From the NCBI RefSeq assembly GCF_040096055.1, contig NZ_JBBMFK010000025.1:1-57997 (forward strand): a stretch of 57,997 nt of DNA. Reading direction: 5' to 3'. The position numbers were made by a program, and so were the translations under genes. The notes beneath the pieces were generated by a model. It saw only the letters and a program-made list of their open reading frames with translations. It had not been told where the DNA came from and searched no databases. This document shows positions 41,911 to 49,863 of the stretch, one piece after another. The first letter of the stretch is position 1; every line of letters starts with the position of its first letter. Origin of the DNA: Pseudoflavonifractor intestinihominis. Its GTDB lineage: Bacteria > Bacillota > Clostridia > Oscillospirales > Oscillospiraceae.

Positions 41911-41960
41911 ATACCTCGGTTATCTAGGTATACTATACCTAGATAACCGAGGTATGTCAA
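41911..41960 (-). promoter_or_regulatory. padR promoter embedded in a 45-bp perfect palindrome
   Basis: On the minus strand TTGACA (41955-41960), a spacer of 17 and TATAGT (41932-41937) form a near-consensus promoter. It is overlaid by two 21-bp arms (41911-41931 and 41935-41955) that are exact inverted copies around a 3-base centre. Binding of a PadR dimer would cover both promoter boxes. Confidence 0.88.
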
Positions 41961-41967
41961 GGGCAGG

Positions 41968-42008
41968 AAAAACGGGTGTCGCAGAACAGCCTGCGACACC
42001 CGTTTTTT
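41968..42008. terminator. Bidirectional terminator after thrS
   Basis: The stem AAACGGGTGTCGCAG pairs with its complement (CTGCGACACCCGTTT) around a short loop, with A and T runs on both sides. It ends thrS on the minus strand and insulates padR. Confidence 0.9.
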
Positions 42009-42022
42009 ATCGGGAAAAAGCG

Positions 42023-43783
42023 TCAGCGGATGATCTTCTGATCCACTTCCTCACGGAGGATGTCCACGAACTCGTCCAGAGTCATGGTGCCCTGGTCGCC
42101 GCCGGCCCGGTTGCGGACGGACACGGTCACGGACTCGGCCTCCTTGTCGCCCAGAACCAGCATATAGGGGATCTTCTTCAGCTGGGCCTCGCGGATCTTC
42201 TTGCCGATCTTCTCGTTGCGGTGGTCCACCTCGACGCGGAAGCCGGCCTTCTCCAGCAGGTCCTTGACCTCGTCGGCGTACTGGGCGGTGCGGTCGGTGA
42301 TGGGCAGGACGGACACCTGGACAGGGGCCAGCCAGGCGGGGAAGGCACCGGCAAAGTGCTCGGTGATGACACCGATGAACCGCTCGATGGAGCCCAGCAC
42401 CACGCGGTGGATCATGACGGGGCGGTGCTTCTCGCCGTCAGCGCCGGTGTACTCCAGCTCAAAGCGTTCGGGCAGCTGGCTGTCCAGCTGGATGGTGCCG
42501 CACTGCCAGGTACGGCCCAGAGAGTCGGCCAGATGGAAGTCCAGCTTGGGGCCGTAGAAGGCGCCGTCGCCCTCGTTGATGACGAACTCCTTGCCCATGT
42601 CGGTGATGGCGTTCTTCAGAATGTCCTGGTTGCGCTCCCACTCCTCCACGGTGCCGATGTGGTCCTCGGGCATGGTGGACAGCTCAATGGTGTAGGTCAG
42701 GCCGAAGGTGGAGTAGACCTCGTCAAACAGGCGGACGGTCTCCTGGATGACGTCCTTCATCTGGTCCCGGGTCATGAAGACGTGGGCGTCGTCCTGGGTG
42801 AAGCAGCGGACCCGGAACAGGCCGTGGAGGGCGCCGGACAGCTCATGACGGTGGACCAGGCCCAGCTCGCCCACACGGAGGGGCAGGTCACGGTAAGAGT
42901 GGGGCTCGCTGGCGTAGACCAGCATGCCGCCGGGGCAGTTCATGGGCTTGATGGCAAAGTCCTCGCCGTCAATGACGGTGGTGTACATGTTGTTCTTGTA
43001 GTGGTCCCAGTGGCCGGAGCGCTCCCACAGCTGGCGGTTGAGCATCATGGGGGTGGAGATCTCCACGTAGCCGTACTTCTTGTGGACCTGACGCCAGTAG
43101 TCGATCAGGGCGTTGCGCAGCACCATGCCGTTGGGCAGGAAGAAGGGGAAGCCGGGGCCCTCGTCCCGGAGCATGAACAGCCCCAGCTCCTTGCCCAGCT
43201 TGCGGTGGTCCCGCTTCTTGGCCTCCTCGATGCGCTGCAGGTAGGCGTCCAGCTCCTCCTTCTTGGGGAAGGCGATGCCGTAGATACGCTGGAGGGTCTC
43301 ACGGTTGGAGTCGCCCCGCCAGTAGGCGGCGTTGCAGGCGGTCAGCTTGATGGCGTTGCCCTTCACACGGCCGGTGGAGTCCAGGTGGGGACCGGCGCAC
43401 AGGTCGGTAAACTCGCCCTGCTTGTAGAAGGAGATGTGGGCGTCCTCGGGCAGGTCGTTGATGAGCTCCACCTTGTAGGGCTCGCCCTTCTCCTCCATGA
43501 ACTTGACGGCCTCTTCCCGGGGCAGCTCAAACCGCTCCAGCTTCAGCTTCTCCTTGCAGATCTTCCGCATCTCCGCCTCGATCTTCTCCAGAATCTCAGG
43601 GGTGAAGGGGAAGGGAGAGTCCATGTCGTAGTAGAAGCCCTCGTCGATGGAGGGGCCGATGGCCAGCTTCACCTCGGGGTACAGGCGCTTCACCGCCTGG
43701 GCCAGGATGTGAGAGCAGGTGTGCCAGTAGGTCTTGCGGTACTCGGGGTTGTCAAAGCTATACTGATTGTTTTCTTCTGCCAT
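42023..43783 (-). CDS. thrS: Threonyl-tRNA synthetase lacking the TGS domain
   Basis: The 586-residue class II synthetase charges tRNA-Thr. The editing domain starts immediately: HTCSHILAQAVKRLYPEVKLAIGP, GFYYDMD, and FTDLCAGPHLDSTGRVK with its Cys/His motif. The catalytic core follows (MVLRNALIDYWRQ, AIKPMNCPGGMLVY, RDLPLRVGELGLVHRHELSGALHGLFRVRCFTQDDAHVF, HRVVLGSIERFIGVI) and then the anticodon-binding domain. The usual N-terminal TGS domain of about 60 residues is missing; the GGAGG site before MAEENN at 43783 supports this short start. Expression is controlled by a T-box leader. Confidence 0.96.
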   Translation of the reverse strand: MAEENNQYSFDNPEYRKTYWHTCSHILAQAVKRLYPEVKLAIGPSIDEGFYYDMDSPFPFTPEILEKIEAEMRKICKEKLKLERFELPREEAVKFMEEKGEPYKVELINDLPEDAHISFYKQGEFTDLCAGPHLDSTGRVKGNAIKLTACNAAYWRGDSNRETLQRIYGIAFPKKEELDAYLQRIEEAKKRDHRKLGKELGLFMLRDEGPGFPFFLPNGMVLRNALIDYWRQVHKKYGYVEISTPMMLNRQLWERSGHWDHYKNNMYTTVIDGEDFAIKPMNCPGGMLVYASEPHSYRDLPLRVGELGLVHRHELSGALHGLFRVRCFTQDDAHVFMTRDQMKDVIQETVRLFDEVYSTFGLTYTIELSTMPEDHIGTVEEWERNQDILKNAITDMGKEFVINEGDGAFYGPKLDFHLADSLGRTWQCGTIQLDSQLPERFELEYTGADGEKHRPVMIHRVVLGSIERFIGVITEHFAGAFPAWLAPVQVSVLPITDRTAQYADEVKDLLEKAGFRVEVDHRNEKIGKKIREAQLKKIPYMLVLGDKEAESVTVSVRNRAGGDQGTMTLDEFVDILREEVDQKIIR

Positions 43784-43814
43784 GATAATTCCTCCTTGTA
43801 ATTGGGGGTAAGGA

Positions 43815-44068
43815 CAAAAAAGTCCCACCCCTGAACGGTTCCAGGGGTGAGACGAAAGCGGTCCCACGGTTCCACCCTGCTTACGGCATACGCCGTCGCT
43901 CGTGACCTCTGTAACGGGAGGACCCGGCCCAGCCTAGCCCGGAAGGGGATCGGTGGGCGGCTCAGGGGTGGTATTGCTCTGCCCGCGTGCCGGAGACGCT
44001 TTCAGCCAGCGGCGTCTCCTCTCTGTGGGGCGGTACAGAGCGCAGTCCCCATCACAGCCACTTTGGAT
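43815..44068 (-). ncRNA. T-box leader of thrS
   Basis: The minus-strand leader holds the T-box/antiterminator sequence AGGGTGGAACCGTGGGACC (43860-43878), then a terminator (43815-43853, stem GTCCCACCCCTGAAC-type with T6), 32 bases before thrS. Upstream stems form the stem I region; an ACC (Thr) codon in the stretch GCAATACCACC is the probable specifier. Uncharged tRNA-Thr should stabilise the antiterminator and allow readthrough. Confidence 0.9.
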
Positions 44069-44074
44069 GCTGAC

Positions 44075-44103
44075 ACTATATCACCGGAAAAGATGGTTGT
44101 CAA
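44075..44103 (-). promoter_or_regulatory. Promoter of the thrS T-box transcript
   Basis: On the minus strand TTGACA (44098-44103), a spacer of 17, and TATAGT (44075-44080). Near-consensus sigma-A promoter directly before the T-box leader. Confidence 0.88.
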
Positions 44104-44203
44104 GGCCGCCGGGGCGGAAAAGCAAGAGGGAAAGGGAAGAAAAAGTATGTCCCGTCAAGACAGAGCGCTGTCCGCCCGAGATGGGCGGAGGAGAGAATTG
44201 AAA

Positions 44204-44232
44204 TTGAAGGAGAAAAAAACATATGTTATAAT
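44204..44232 (+). promoter_or_regulatory. Promoter of rpoN
   Basis: TTGAAG (44204-44209), a spacer of 17, and TATAAT (44227-44232), followed by a leader of about 65 nt to the rpoN start. Divergent from the thrS promoter. Confidence 0.8.
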
Positions 44233-44305
44233 GTAAAAAAGAGAATCTGTGGAGACAGCCCTTGGGATAGTTTCCACAAATACCACGGTGAGCGGAGAGA
44301 AGCGC

Positions 44306-45685
44306 ATGGAACTGAGCATGAACCTCAAGCAGACCCAGACCCTGTCGCCCCAGATGATGCAGTCCATGGAGATCCTGCAGATGGGCTCTCAGGAGCTGCT
44401 GGAGTTTATCGAGGAGACCACCCAGGAGAATCCGGTGCTGGAGGTGGATGAGAAATATGACCGCCGGGACGAGTTCGACCTGATGCGGCGGAAGCTGGAG
44501 TGGCTGGAGGCCACCGACGTACAGAACAGCTGGTACCACCGGCAGGACACAGAGGAGGACGCCGACCCCATGGCCAACTACGGCGGCGTGGAGGACGGGG
44601 AGGAGGACCTGTACCGGTATGTGCTCTCCCAGCTGCGGATGCTGCCCCTGGAGCCGGACGTGATGGCGGCGGCGGTGTTCGTGGTGGAGAGCCTGAATCA
44701 GAACGGCTGGCTGGACGACGACGTGCCCGCCCTGGCGGCGGCCTTCGGGTGCCCGCAGCCGGTCATGGAGCAGGCGCTGGAGGCGGTGCAGGGCCTGGAG
44801 CCCGCCGGCGTGGCGGCCCGGAACCTCTCCGAGTGCCTGCGGCTCCAGCTGCTGCGCCGGGGCGGGGACTGTGCCCTGGCCCTGCGCATCGTGGAGGACC
44901 ACCTGGACGCCCTGGCCCGGAGCCGGTTCGGCCTGATCGCCAGGGAGCTGGGGACCTCCGCCGAGGAGGTGCGGGAGGCCTGTGCCCTCATCAAGACCCT
45001 GAACCCCAAGCCGGGCACCGGCTTTGCCGCCCGGGAGCACCTGACCTACATCAATCCGGACATCATCGTGGTCAGCTTCCCAGACCACTTTGAGGTGCTG
45101 GCCAACGACTACTTTTTCCCCAGCCTGCATATGAGCAGCTACTACCAGCAGCTGATGAAGGACACCGACGACCAGGAGGTCAAGGACTACCTCACCGGGA
45201 AGGTCCGGCAGGCCAAATGGGTGGTGCGGAGTATCGAGCAGCGGCGGAGCACCCTGCTCGCCTGCGCCCAGTGCATTCTGGAGCTCCAGGAGCGGTTCTT
45301 CCGCCAGGGTCTGGGCCATCTGACCCCCATGTCCCTGGCCGATGTGGCCCAGCGGCTGGAGGTCCATGAATCCACCGTCAGCCGGGCCATCCGGGACAAA
45401 TATCTCCAGTGCTCCATGGGGGTGTACCCCCTGAGCTACTTCTTCTCCCGGGGCCTGGGCGGCAGCACGGGCGGGGAGGAGGGGGCCTCCCCCGAGGCGG
45501 CCAAGGCCCTGCTCCGCAAGCTCATCGAGGAGGAGGACAAGGCGCGGCCCCTCTCCGACCAGAAGCTGAGCCAGCTGATGGGGGAACAGGGCTGCGCTAT
45601 CTCCCGGCGCACGGTGGCCAAATACCGGGATGAGCTGGGTATCCCCAGCACCACAGGCCGCCGGCAGTACGAAAAAACAGTGTAA
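44306..45685 (+). CDS. rpoN: RNA polymerase sigma-54 factor
   Basis: The 459-residue protein has all three regions. The Gln-rich N-terminal activator-interacting segment is MNLKQTQTLSPQMMQSMEILQM; the core-binding domain has LEPAGVAARNLSECLRLQL and LIKTLNPKPGTGF; the DNA-binding part has the HTH LADVAQRLEVHESTVSRAIRDKYL and the RpoN box ISRRTVAKYRDELGIP. Sigma-54 recognises -24/-12 promoters and needs an AAA+ activator. No activator gene and no clear -24/-12 promoter is seen in the window. Start at 44306 follows GGAGAG. Confidence 0.96.
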   Translation: MELSMNLKQTQTLSPQMMQSMEILQMGSQELLEFIEETTQENPVLEVDEKYDRRDEFDLMRRKLEWLEATDVQNSWYHRQDTEEDADPMANYGGVEDGEEDLYRYVLSQLRMLPLEPDVMAAAVFVVESLNQNGWLDDDVPALAAAFGCPQPVMEQALEAVQGLEPAGVAARNLSECLRLQLLRRGGDCALALRIVEDHLDALARSRFGLIARELGTSAEEVREACALIKTLNPKPGTGFAAREHLTYINPDIIVVSFPDHFEVLANDYFFPSLHMSSYYQQLMKDTDDQEVKDYLTGKVRQAKWVVRSIEQRRSTLLACAQCILELQERFFRQGLGHLTPMSLADVAQRLEVHESTVSRAIRDKYLQCSMGVYPLSYFFSRGLGGSTGGEEGASPEAAKALLRKLIEEEDKARPLSDQKLSQLMGEQGCAISRRTVAKYRDELGIPSTTGRRQYEKTV

Positions 45686-45699
45686 GGATGGTATGGTAC

Positions 45700-46350
45700 A
45701 TGAAGTTCAAGGCAGTACTCTTTGATTTTGACTACACCCTGGGGGACGCCACCGAGTCCATTGTGGCCGGGTTCCGCCACGCGTTTGAGAAGATGGGGCT
45801 CCCTGAGCCCACCGAGGCGGCCATTCGGAGCACCGTGGGCTATCTGCTCAAGGATGGGTACACCATGCTCACCGGCGACAGCGACCCGGAGCGGCAGGAG
45901 AAGTTCGTCCGGCTGTTCCAGGAGAAGTGCCGGCCCATGCAGCCCAGGACCACCAAACTGCTGCCCGGAGCCCGGGATCTGCTGGAGGCCCTGCACGGGG
46001 CGGGGGTACCCCTGGGTATCATCACCTCCAAGCGCAACGAGGCCCTTCAGGCGGTGCTGGAGGCCCTGAATATCCGAGAGCTGTTTACCCTCACCGTCTC
46101 CGGCGACCAGGTCCGCGCCCCCAAGCCCGACCCCACCGGCCTGCTCCGGGCCATGGAGACCCTGGGCGTGACCGGAGACCAGGTGCTCTACTGCGGTGAC
46201 ACGGTGCTGGACGCTGAGACCGCCCAGCGGGCGGGGACCCACTTTGCCGCTGTGACCACCGGCGTCACCCCCGCAGCGGCCTTTCAGGCCTACCCCTGCG
46301 ACCACGTGGCCACGGATATGGTGGACATGAAGGCGTGGCTGGGGCTGTAA
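45700..46350 (+). CDS. HAD-superfamily phosphatase (phosphoglycolate phosphatase-like)
   Basis: The 216-residue enzyme has HAD motif I DFDYTLGD (nucleophile Asp near residue 9), motif II ITSKRN, motif III Lys in APKPDPTGLL and motif IV YCGDTVLDAETAQRAG. A helical cap (residues 17-85) fits the Gph/PGP subfamily. The tyrosine in DFDYTL, in place of the usual DxDGTL glycine, is a variant found in this group. Start at 45700; the gap to rpoN is 14 bases, so the two are probably cotranscribed. The substrate cannot be told from sequence. Confidence 0.85.
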   Translation: MKFKAVLFDFDYTLGDATESIVAGFRHAFEKMGLPEPTEAAIRSTVGYLLKDGYTMLTGDSDPERQEKFVRLFQEKCRPMQPRTTKLLPGARDLLEALHGAGVPLGIITSKRNEALQAVLEALNIRELFTLTVSGDQVRAPKPDPTGLLRAMETLGVTGDQVLYCGDTVLDAETAQRAGTHFAAVTTGVTPAAAFQAYPCDHVATDMVDMKAWLGL

Positions 46351-46382
46351 GCCCCCTGGAAAATTTAAGAGAATCAGGTCTT

Positions 46383-46417
46383 TTCTTAACCCTTTCTTTA
46401 AATGATCGCGGTACCAT
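46383..46417 (+). promoter_or_regulatory. Candidate activator-dependent promoter of the small peptide gene
   Basis: TTCTTAA (46383-46389) and TTCTTTA (46394-46400) form an 11-bp-period direct repeat that covers the -35 position of a possible -10 TACCAT (46412-46417). This is the arrangement seen at promoters activated by OmpR-family regulators. Confidence 0.4.
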
Positions 46418-46457
46418 ACAGGCAGAACGAAGCGTGCGAAGGAAAGGAGGACTGGCT

Positions 46458-46538
46458 ATGGAACTCATCGCCCTGATGATTGCCGCCGCCGGGATCCTGC
46501 TTGTCGTGAGCGGCAGGCTGGGACAGGAGACCAGATGA
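46458..46538 (+). CDS. 26-residue single-pass membrane peptide
   Basis: The frame encodes MELIALMIAAAGILLVVSGR followed by LGQETR: a hydrophobic helix of about 17 residues and a short polar tail with two Arg. The RBS AAAGGAGG lies seven bases before the ATG, a promoter-like region precedes it and a strong terminator follows 32 bases later. It is too short for standard gene finders. Possible roles are a regulatory small membrane protein or a KdpF-like subunit, but it lacks the usual KdpF ending and no kdp genes are near. Confidence 0.6.
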   Translation: MELIALMIAAAGILLVVSGRLGQETR

Positions 46539-46570
46539 CGTTCTGCCCCCGCAGCAGCGGGAACAACAGA

Positions 46571-46604
46571 GGAAGGCCCGGAACCGATCGGTTCCGGGCC
46601 TTCC
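46571..46604. terminator. Bidirectional terminator
   Basis: A 34-base perfect palindrome (GGAAGGCCCGGAACCGA arm) is followed by TTTTGTTA on the plus strand and lies 23 bases past the minus-strand reductase stop. It ends both the small peptide gene and the reductase gene. Confidence 0.88.
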
Positions 46605-46627
46605 TTTTGTTATATCCGGGGGATAAA

Positions 46628-48532
46628 TTACTTGGCGTAGTCGGCGGCGGACTGGCCGGAGATGCGGCCGAAGACGATGAAGTCGGCCACAGCGTTGCCG
46701 CCCAGACGGTTGGCGCCGTGGATACCGCCGGTGACCTCGCCGGCGGCGAAGAGGCCGGGGATCACGTTGTCCTCAGTGTCCAGCACCTGGGCGCTGGTGT
46801 TGATCTTGACGCCGCCCATGGTGTGGTGCACACCGGGAGCGATCTTGATGGCGTAGTAGGGAGCGGTGTCCAGGGGGTTGGCAAAGCTGGTGCGGCCGAA
46901 CTCGGCGTCGGTGCCGGCAGCCACAGCGGCGTTCCACTTCTCCATGGTGGAGGCAAAGGCGTCGGCGGGGACGCCCATGGCCTCGGCCAGGGCCTCGTAG
47001 GTGTCGCCCTGGACGGTGTAGCCGGCCTTGATGTACCCGGCGATGACGCTGGAGGCGTCCACCATCTTCTGGTCCACCACCAGCCAGGCGTAGCCGCCGG
47101 TCTGGGCCAGCTCGGCGGCGGACACGGCGTCACGGGTGCCCACCTCGTCGCAGAACCGCAGGCCCTCGGCGTTGACCAGGATGGCGCCGTCGCCGCGGAG
47201 ACCCTCGGTGATGAGGGCGGAGGTCTTCTGCTCGACAGTGGGGTGGATCTGGATCTGGTCCATGTCCACGGTGGCGGCGCCCACGGCCTCGGCCATCTTG
47301 ATGCCGTCGCCGGTGATGCCGGGGGCGTTGGTGGTGACAAAGCCCTTCAGCTCGGGCTTGAGCTCGGCCACCATGTCCAGGTTGGCGCCGAAGCCGCCGG
47401 TGGCCAGCACCACGCTCTTGGCGTTGACGGTGTAGCCGTCGGCCTTGACGCCCACAGCGGCGCCGTTGTCCATCAGGATCTCAGTGGCGGGGGCGTTGTA
47501 GATGATCTGCACGCCGTTGTCCTCGCAGGCCTGCTGGAGGATGGGCACCACGTAGGAGCCCACGGAGACCACCTTGCCGTCAGCGTCCACAGGGCGGTGG
47601 ATACGCTTGACGCTGGCGCCGCCGAAGGAGCCCACGTTGTGCAGGTCGGCGCCGATGGTGGAGAGCCACTCGATGGCGGGGGCGGAGTTCTCAGCCAGGG
47701 TCTTGACCAGGTCGTAGTTATTGATGTCCTGGCCGCCCACCATGGTGTCCAGGATGAACAGCTCCACGCTGTCAAAGTAGCCGGTGGGGTTGGCCTTGTA
47801 GGCGTCGTACTGGGCCTGAACGGTGGCCACCAGGTCGGCCAGGTCGGGGTAGGTCTCGGCGGCGGTGGCCAGGGTCTTCTCCACGCCGGCGTCCTCGGTG
47901 AACTCGTTGGCGTCCTGCCACTCGGTCTTGGCGGCGTTCATGCCGCCGGTGGAGCGGACGGAGTTGCCGCCCACCATGGAGGTCTTCTCCAGGATGACCA
48001 CGCTCTTGCCGGCCTGGGCGGCGGTGATGGCGGCGGTCATGCCGGCGCCGCCGGCGCCCACGACCACCACGTCAACGTCCAGGGTCTGCTCCTCGCCGGT
48101 CTGGTCGGAGCCGCCGGACACGGGGGTCAGGGAGGCGGGGTCCACACCGGCGGCAGTCAGGGCGGCGTTCACAGCGTCAAAGAAGCCCTGGCTGGTGATG
48201 GTGGCGCCGGAGATGGAGTCGATCTGGGTGGACTGGGCGTCCACCACGGCCTGGGGCAGAGACTCCAGAGCGGTCTCGCCGATGGCGGGGGTCTCGTCGG
48301 ACTCCAGCACCTCGATCTTCTCAATGCGGTCGGCGGACAGGGTCACGGCCACCTTGATGGTGCTCTCCATACCCTGGCCCTCGCCCTCATAGGTGCCAGG
48401 GGTGAACTTGCCCTCGGTTACGGTCTGAGAGCCGCTGGGCTGGGCGCTGCCGTCAGCGGTGCCGTTGGAGCAGGCGGCCAGGCTGAAGACAAGCGCGATG
48501 GCCAGAAACAGTGCGCTCATTTTTTTGATCAT
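46628..48532 (-). CDS. Extracellular FMN/FAD-dependent reductase lipoprotein (fumarate/urocanate reductase-like)
   Basis: The 634-residue lipoprotein has lipobox LAAC with Cys21, so it is anchored outside the membrane. An FMN-binding domain follows, with the flavinylation motif DSISGAT (residues 105-111, Thr111 as FMN acceptor). The FAD-binding reductase domain has VVVVGAGGAGMTAAI near 155-169, GGNSVRSTGGMNAA, and the C-terminal HHTMGGVKINT and GEVTGGIHGANRLGGNAVADFIVFGR motifs. The family reduces enoate-type acceptors such as fumarate or urocanate in anaerobic respiration. The substrate is uncertain, and the flavin transferase ApbE is not in the window. Confidence 0.92.
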   Translation of the reverse strand: MIKKMSALFLAIALVFSLAACSNGTADGSAQPSGSQTVTEGKFTPGTYEGEGQGMESTIKVAVTLSADRIEKIEVLESDETPAIGETALESLPQAVVDAQSTQIDSISGATITSQGFFDAVNAALTAAGVDPASLTPVSGGSDQTGEEQTLDVDVVVVGAGGAGMTAAITAAQAGKSVVILEKTSMVGGNSVRSTGGMNAAKTEWQDANEFTEDAGVEKTLATAAETYPDLADLVATVQAQYDAYKANPTGYFDSVELFILDTMVGGQDINNYDLVKTLAENSAPAIEWLSTIGADLHNVGSFGGASVKRIHRPVDADGKVVSVGSYVVPILQQACEDNGVQIIYNAPATEILMDNGAAVGVKADGYTVNAKSVVLATGGFGANLDMVAELKPELKGFVTTNAPGITGDGIKMAEAVGAATVDMDQIQIHPTVEQKTSALITEGLRGDGAILVNAEGLRFCDEVGTRDAVSAAELAQTGGYAWLVVDQKMVDASSVIAGYIKAGYTVQGDTYEALAEAMGVPADAFASTMEKWNAAVAAGTDAEFGRTSFANPLDTAPYYAIKIAPGVHHTMGGVKINTSAQVLDTEDNVIPGLFAAGEVTGGIHGANRLGGNAVADFIVFGRISGQSAADYAK

Positions 48533-48604
48533 GCCACATTCTCTCCTTCTTTAAAAATGTCGGAATATTCCATACCAAAACACTGGATGTTTTGGCGGCA
48601 TCCC

Positions 48605-48633
48605 TTTATACCATAGGACGTGAGAAAAAGCAA
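48605..48633 (-). promoter_or_regulatory. Promoter of the reductase gene
   Basis: On the minus strand TTGCTT (48628-48633), a spacer of 17, and TATAAA (48605-48610) with a TG extension. The leader contains a hairpin, CCAAAACA/TGTTTTGG (48575-48595). Confidence 0.6.
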
Positions 48634-48738
48634 TAACTTTGTCGTTAATCTGTCAATTAATTCGATTTCCTCCTGCCAAAAAGGACAGAAGACCATAAAT
48701 ATTTAAAATGTAAAGGGGAAAAGTAAAGAAAAGTTTTT

Positions 48739-48794
48739 CTTTACACAGGCTTTACAAAGGGCTGCGGGACAACTTTACAAAGCCCCGGTATACT
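48739..48794 (+). promoter_or_regulatory. Pho-box promoter of the pst-pho operon
   Basis: CTTTACA occurs at 48739-48745, 48750-48756 (11-bp period) and 48773-48779, upstream of a -10 TATACT (48789-48794) that has no good -35. Repeated TTTACA-like hexamers with this spacing are what PhoP/PhoB-type regulators bind in Firmicutes. The matching regulator is encoded at the end of the same operon. Confidence 0.78.
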
Positions 48795-48857
48795 AATCCG
48801 TGTTCGAGAGAACAACACGAAATGAAGAATGAACAAGACGATTGGAGAATGAACGAA

Positions 48858-49766
48858 ATGAAAAAGATTTCCGCACTCTTCCTTGCCCTGGCCATGTGCG
48901 TGGGCCTGATGGCCGGCTGCAGCAGCACCGGCGACACCACTGGCGACCAGCCCAGCACCTCCCCCTCCACCAGCGCTCAGACCGATGTCCAGACCAGCAC
49001 CCAGCCCAGCGAGAACACCGAGCTGTCCGGCGTTGTGAACCTGAACGGCTCCACCTCCGTGGAGAAGCCCATCCAGGCTCTGGCTGAGGCCTTTATGGAG
49101 ATGCACCCCGACGTGAAGGTCAACTACGACCCTACCGGCTCCGGTACCGGCATCAACTCTGCGCTGGAGGGCACCTGCGATGTGGGCCTGGCCAGCCGTG
49201 ACCTGAAGGAGGAGGAGACCTCCCAGGGCCTGACCGCCACCGTGTTCGCCCTGGACGGCATCGCCATCATTGTCAACAGCGAGAACCCCGTGGCCGACCT
49301 GACCCTGGACCAGATCGCCAAGCTGGCCACCGGCGAGATCTCCAACTGGAGCGAGGTCGTGGACGGCTATGACGCCCCCGTGGTCCTCATCGGCCGTGAG
49401 GCCGGTTCCGGCACCCGCGACGGCTTCGAGTCCATCACCGGCACCGAGGACGCCTGCGTCTACACCCAGGAGCTGACCTCCACCGGCGCCGTCATCCAGG
49501 CTGTTGCCGGCAACCCCAACGCCTTCGGCTACGCCTCCCTGTCCGCCGTTGAGGGCGCTGACGGTGTGAAGGCCGTCTCCGTCGAGGGCGTGGCTCCCAG
49601 CGAGGAGACCGTTCTGGATGGTACCTACAAGGTTCAGCGTAACTTCAACTTTGTGTTCAACAGCAGCAGCGAGCTGTCCGACGCCGCCCAGGCGTTCGTG
49701 GACTTCGCCCTCTCCGCTGACGCCGCCGACCTGATTGCCGGTGCCGGCGCGGTGCCCCTGGCCTGA
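48858..49766 (+). CDS. pstS: Phosphate ABC transporter substrate-binding lipoprotein
   Basis: The 302-residue protein has lipobox LMAGCSS near residue 20, then a Ser/Thr/Gln-rich linker. The phosphate-binding fold has LNGSTSVEKPIQALAEAF, NYDPTGSGTGINSALEGTCDVGLASRDLK, VLIGREAGSGTRDGFESI and FGYASLSAVEG. It captures phosphate outside the membrane for PstCA. Start at 48858 follows GGAGAATGAACGAA; two nearby in-frame ATGs lack a site. Codon use leans to GTT and GCT, suggesting high expression. A hairpin follows the gene. Confidence 0.95.
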   Translation: MKKISALFLALAMCVGLMAGCSSTGDTTGDQPSTSPSTSAQTDVQTSTQPSENTELSGVVNLNGSTSVEKPIQALAEAFMEMHPDVKVNYDPTGSGTGINSALEGTCDVGLASRDLKEEETSQGLTATVFALDGIAIIVNSENPVADLTLDQIAKLATGEISNWSEVVDGYDAPVVLIGREAGSGTRDGFESITGTEDACVYTQELTSTGAVIQAVAGNPNAFGYASLSAVEGADGVKAVSVEGVAPSEETVLDGTYKVQRNFNFVFNSSSELSDAAQAFVDFALSADAADLIAGAGAVPLA

Positions 49767-49785
49767 TTAAAACCCTGACTTGTTG

Positions 49786-49826
49786 GCCTGAGGCGCCTCC
49801 GCACAGCCTGCGGAGGCGTCTCAGGC
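49786..49826 (+). terminator. Intercistronic hairpin between pstS and pstC
   Basis: A 17-bp stem with one mismatch (GCCTGAGGCGCCTCCGC), 7-base loop, no T run. It probably protects pstS mRNA or attenuates downstream transcription, giving excess binding protein over transporter. Confidence 0.65.
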
Positions 49827-49863
49827 TGACTGAATGTCCGCCCGAAAGGAGCTTTTTCCCACT

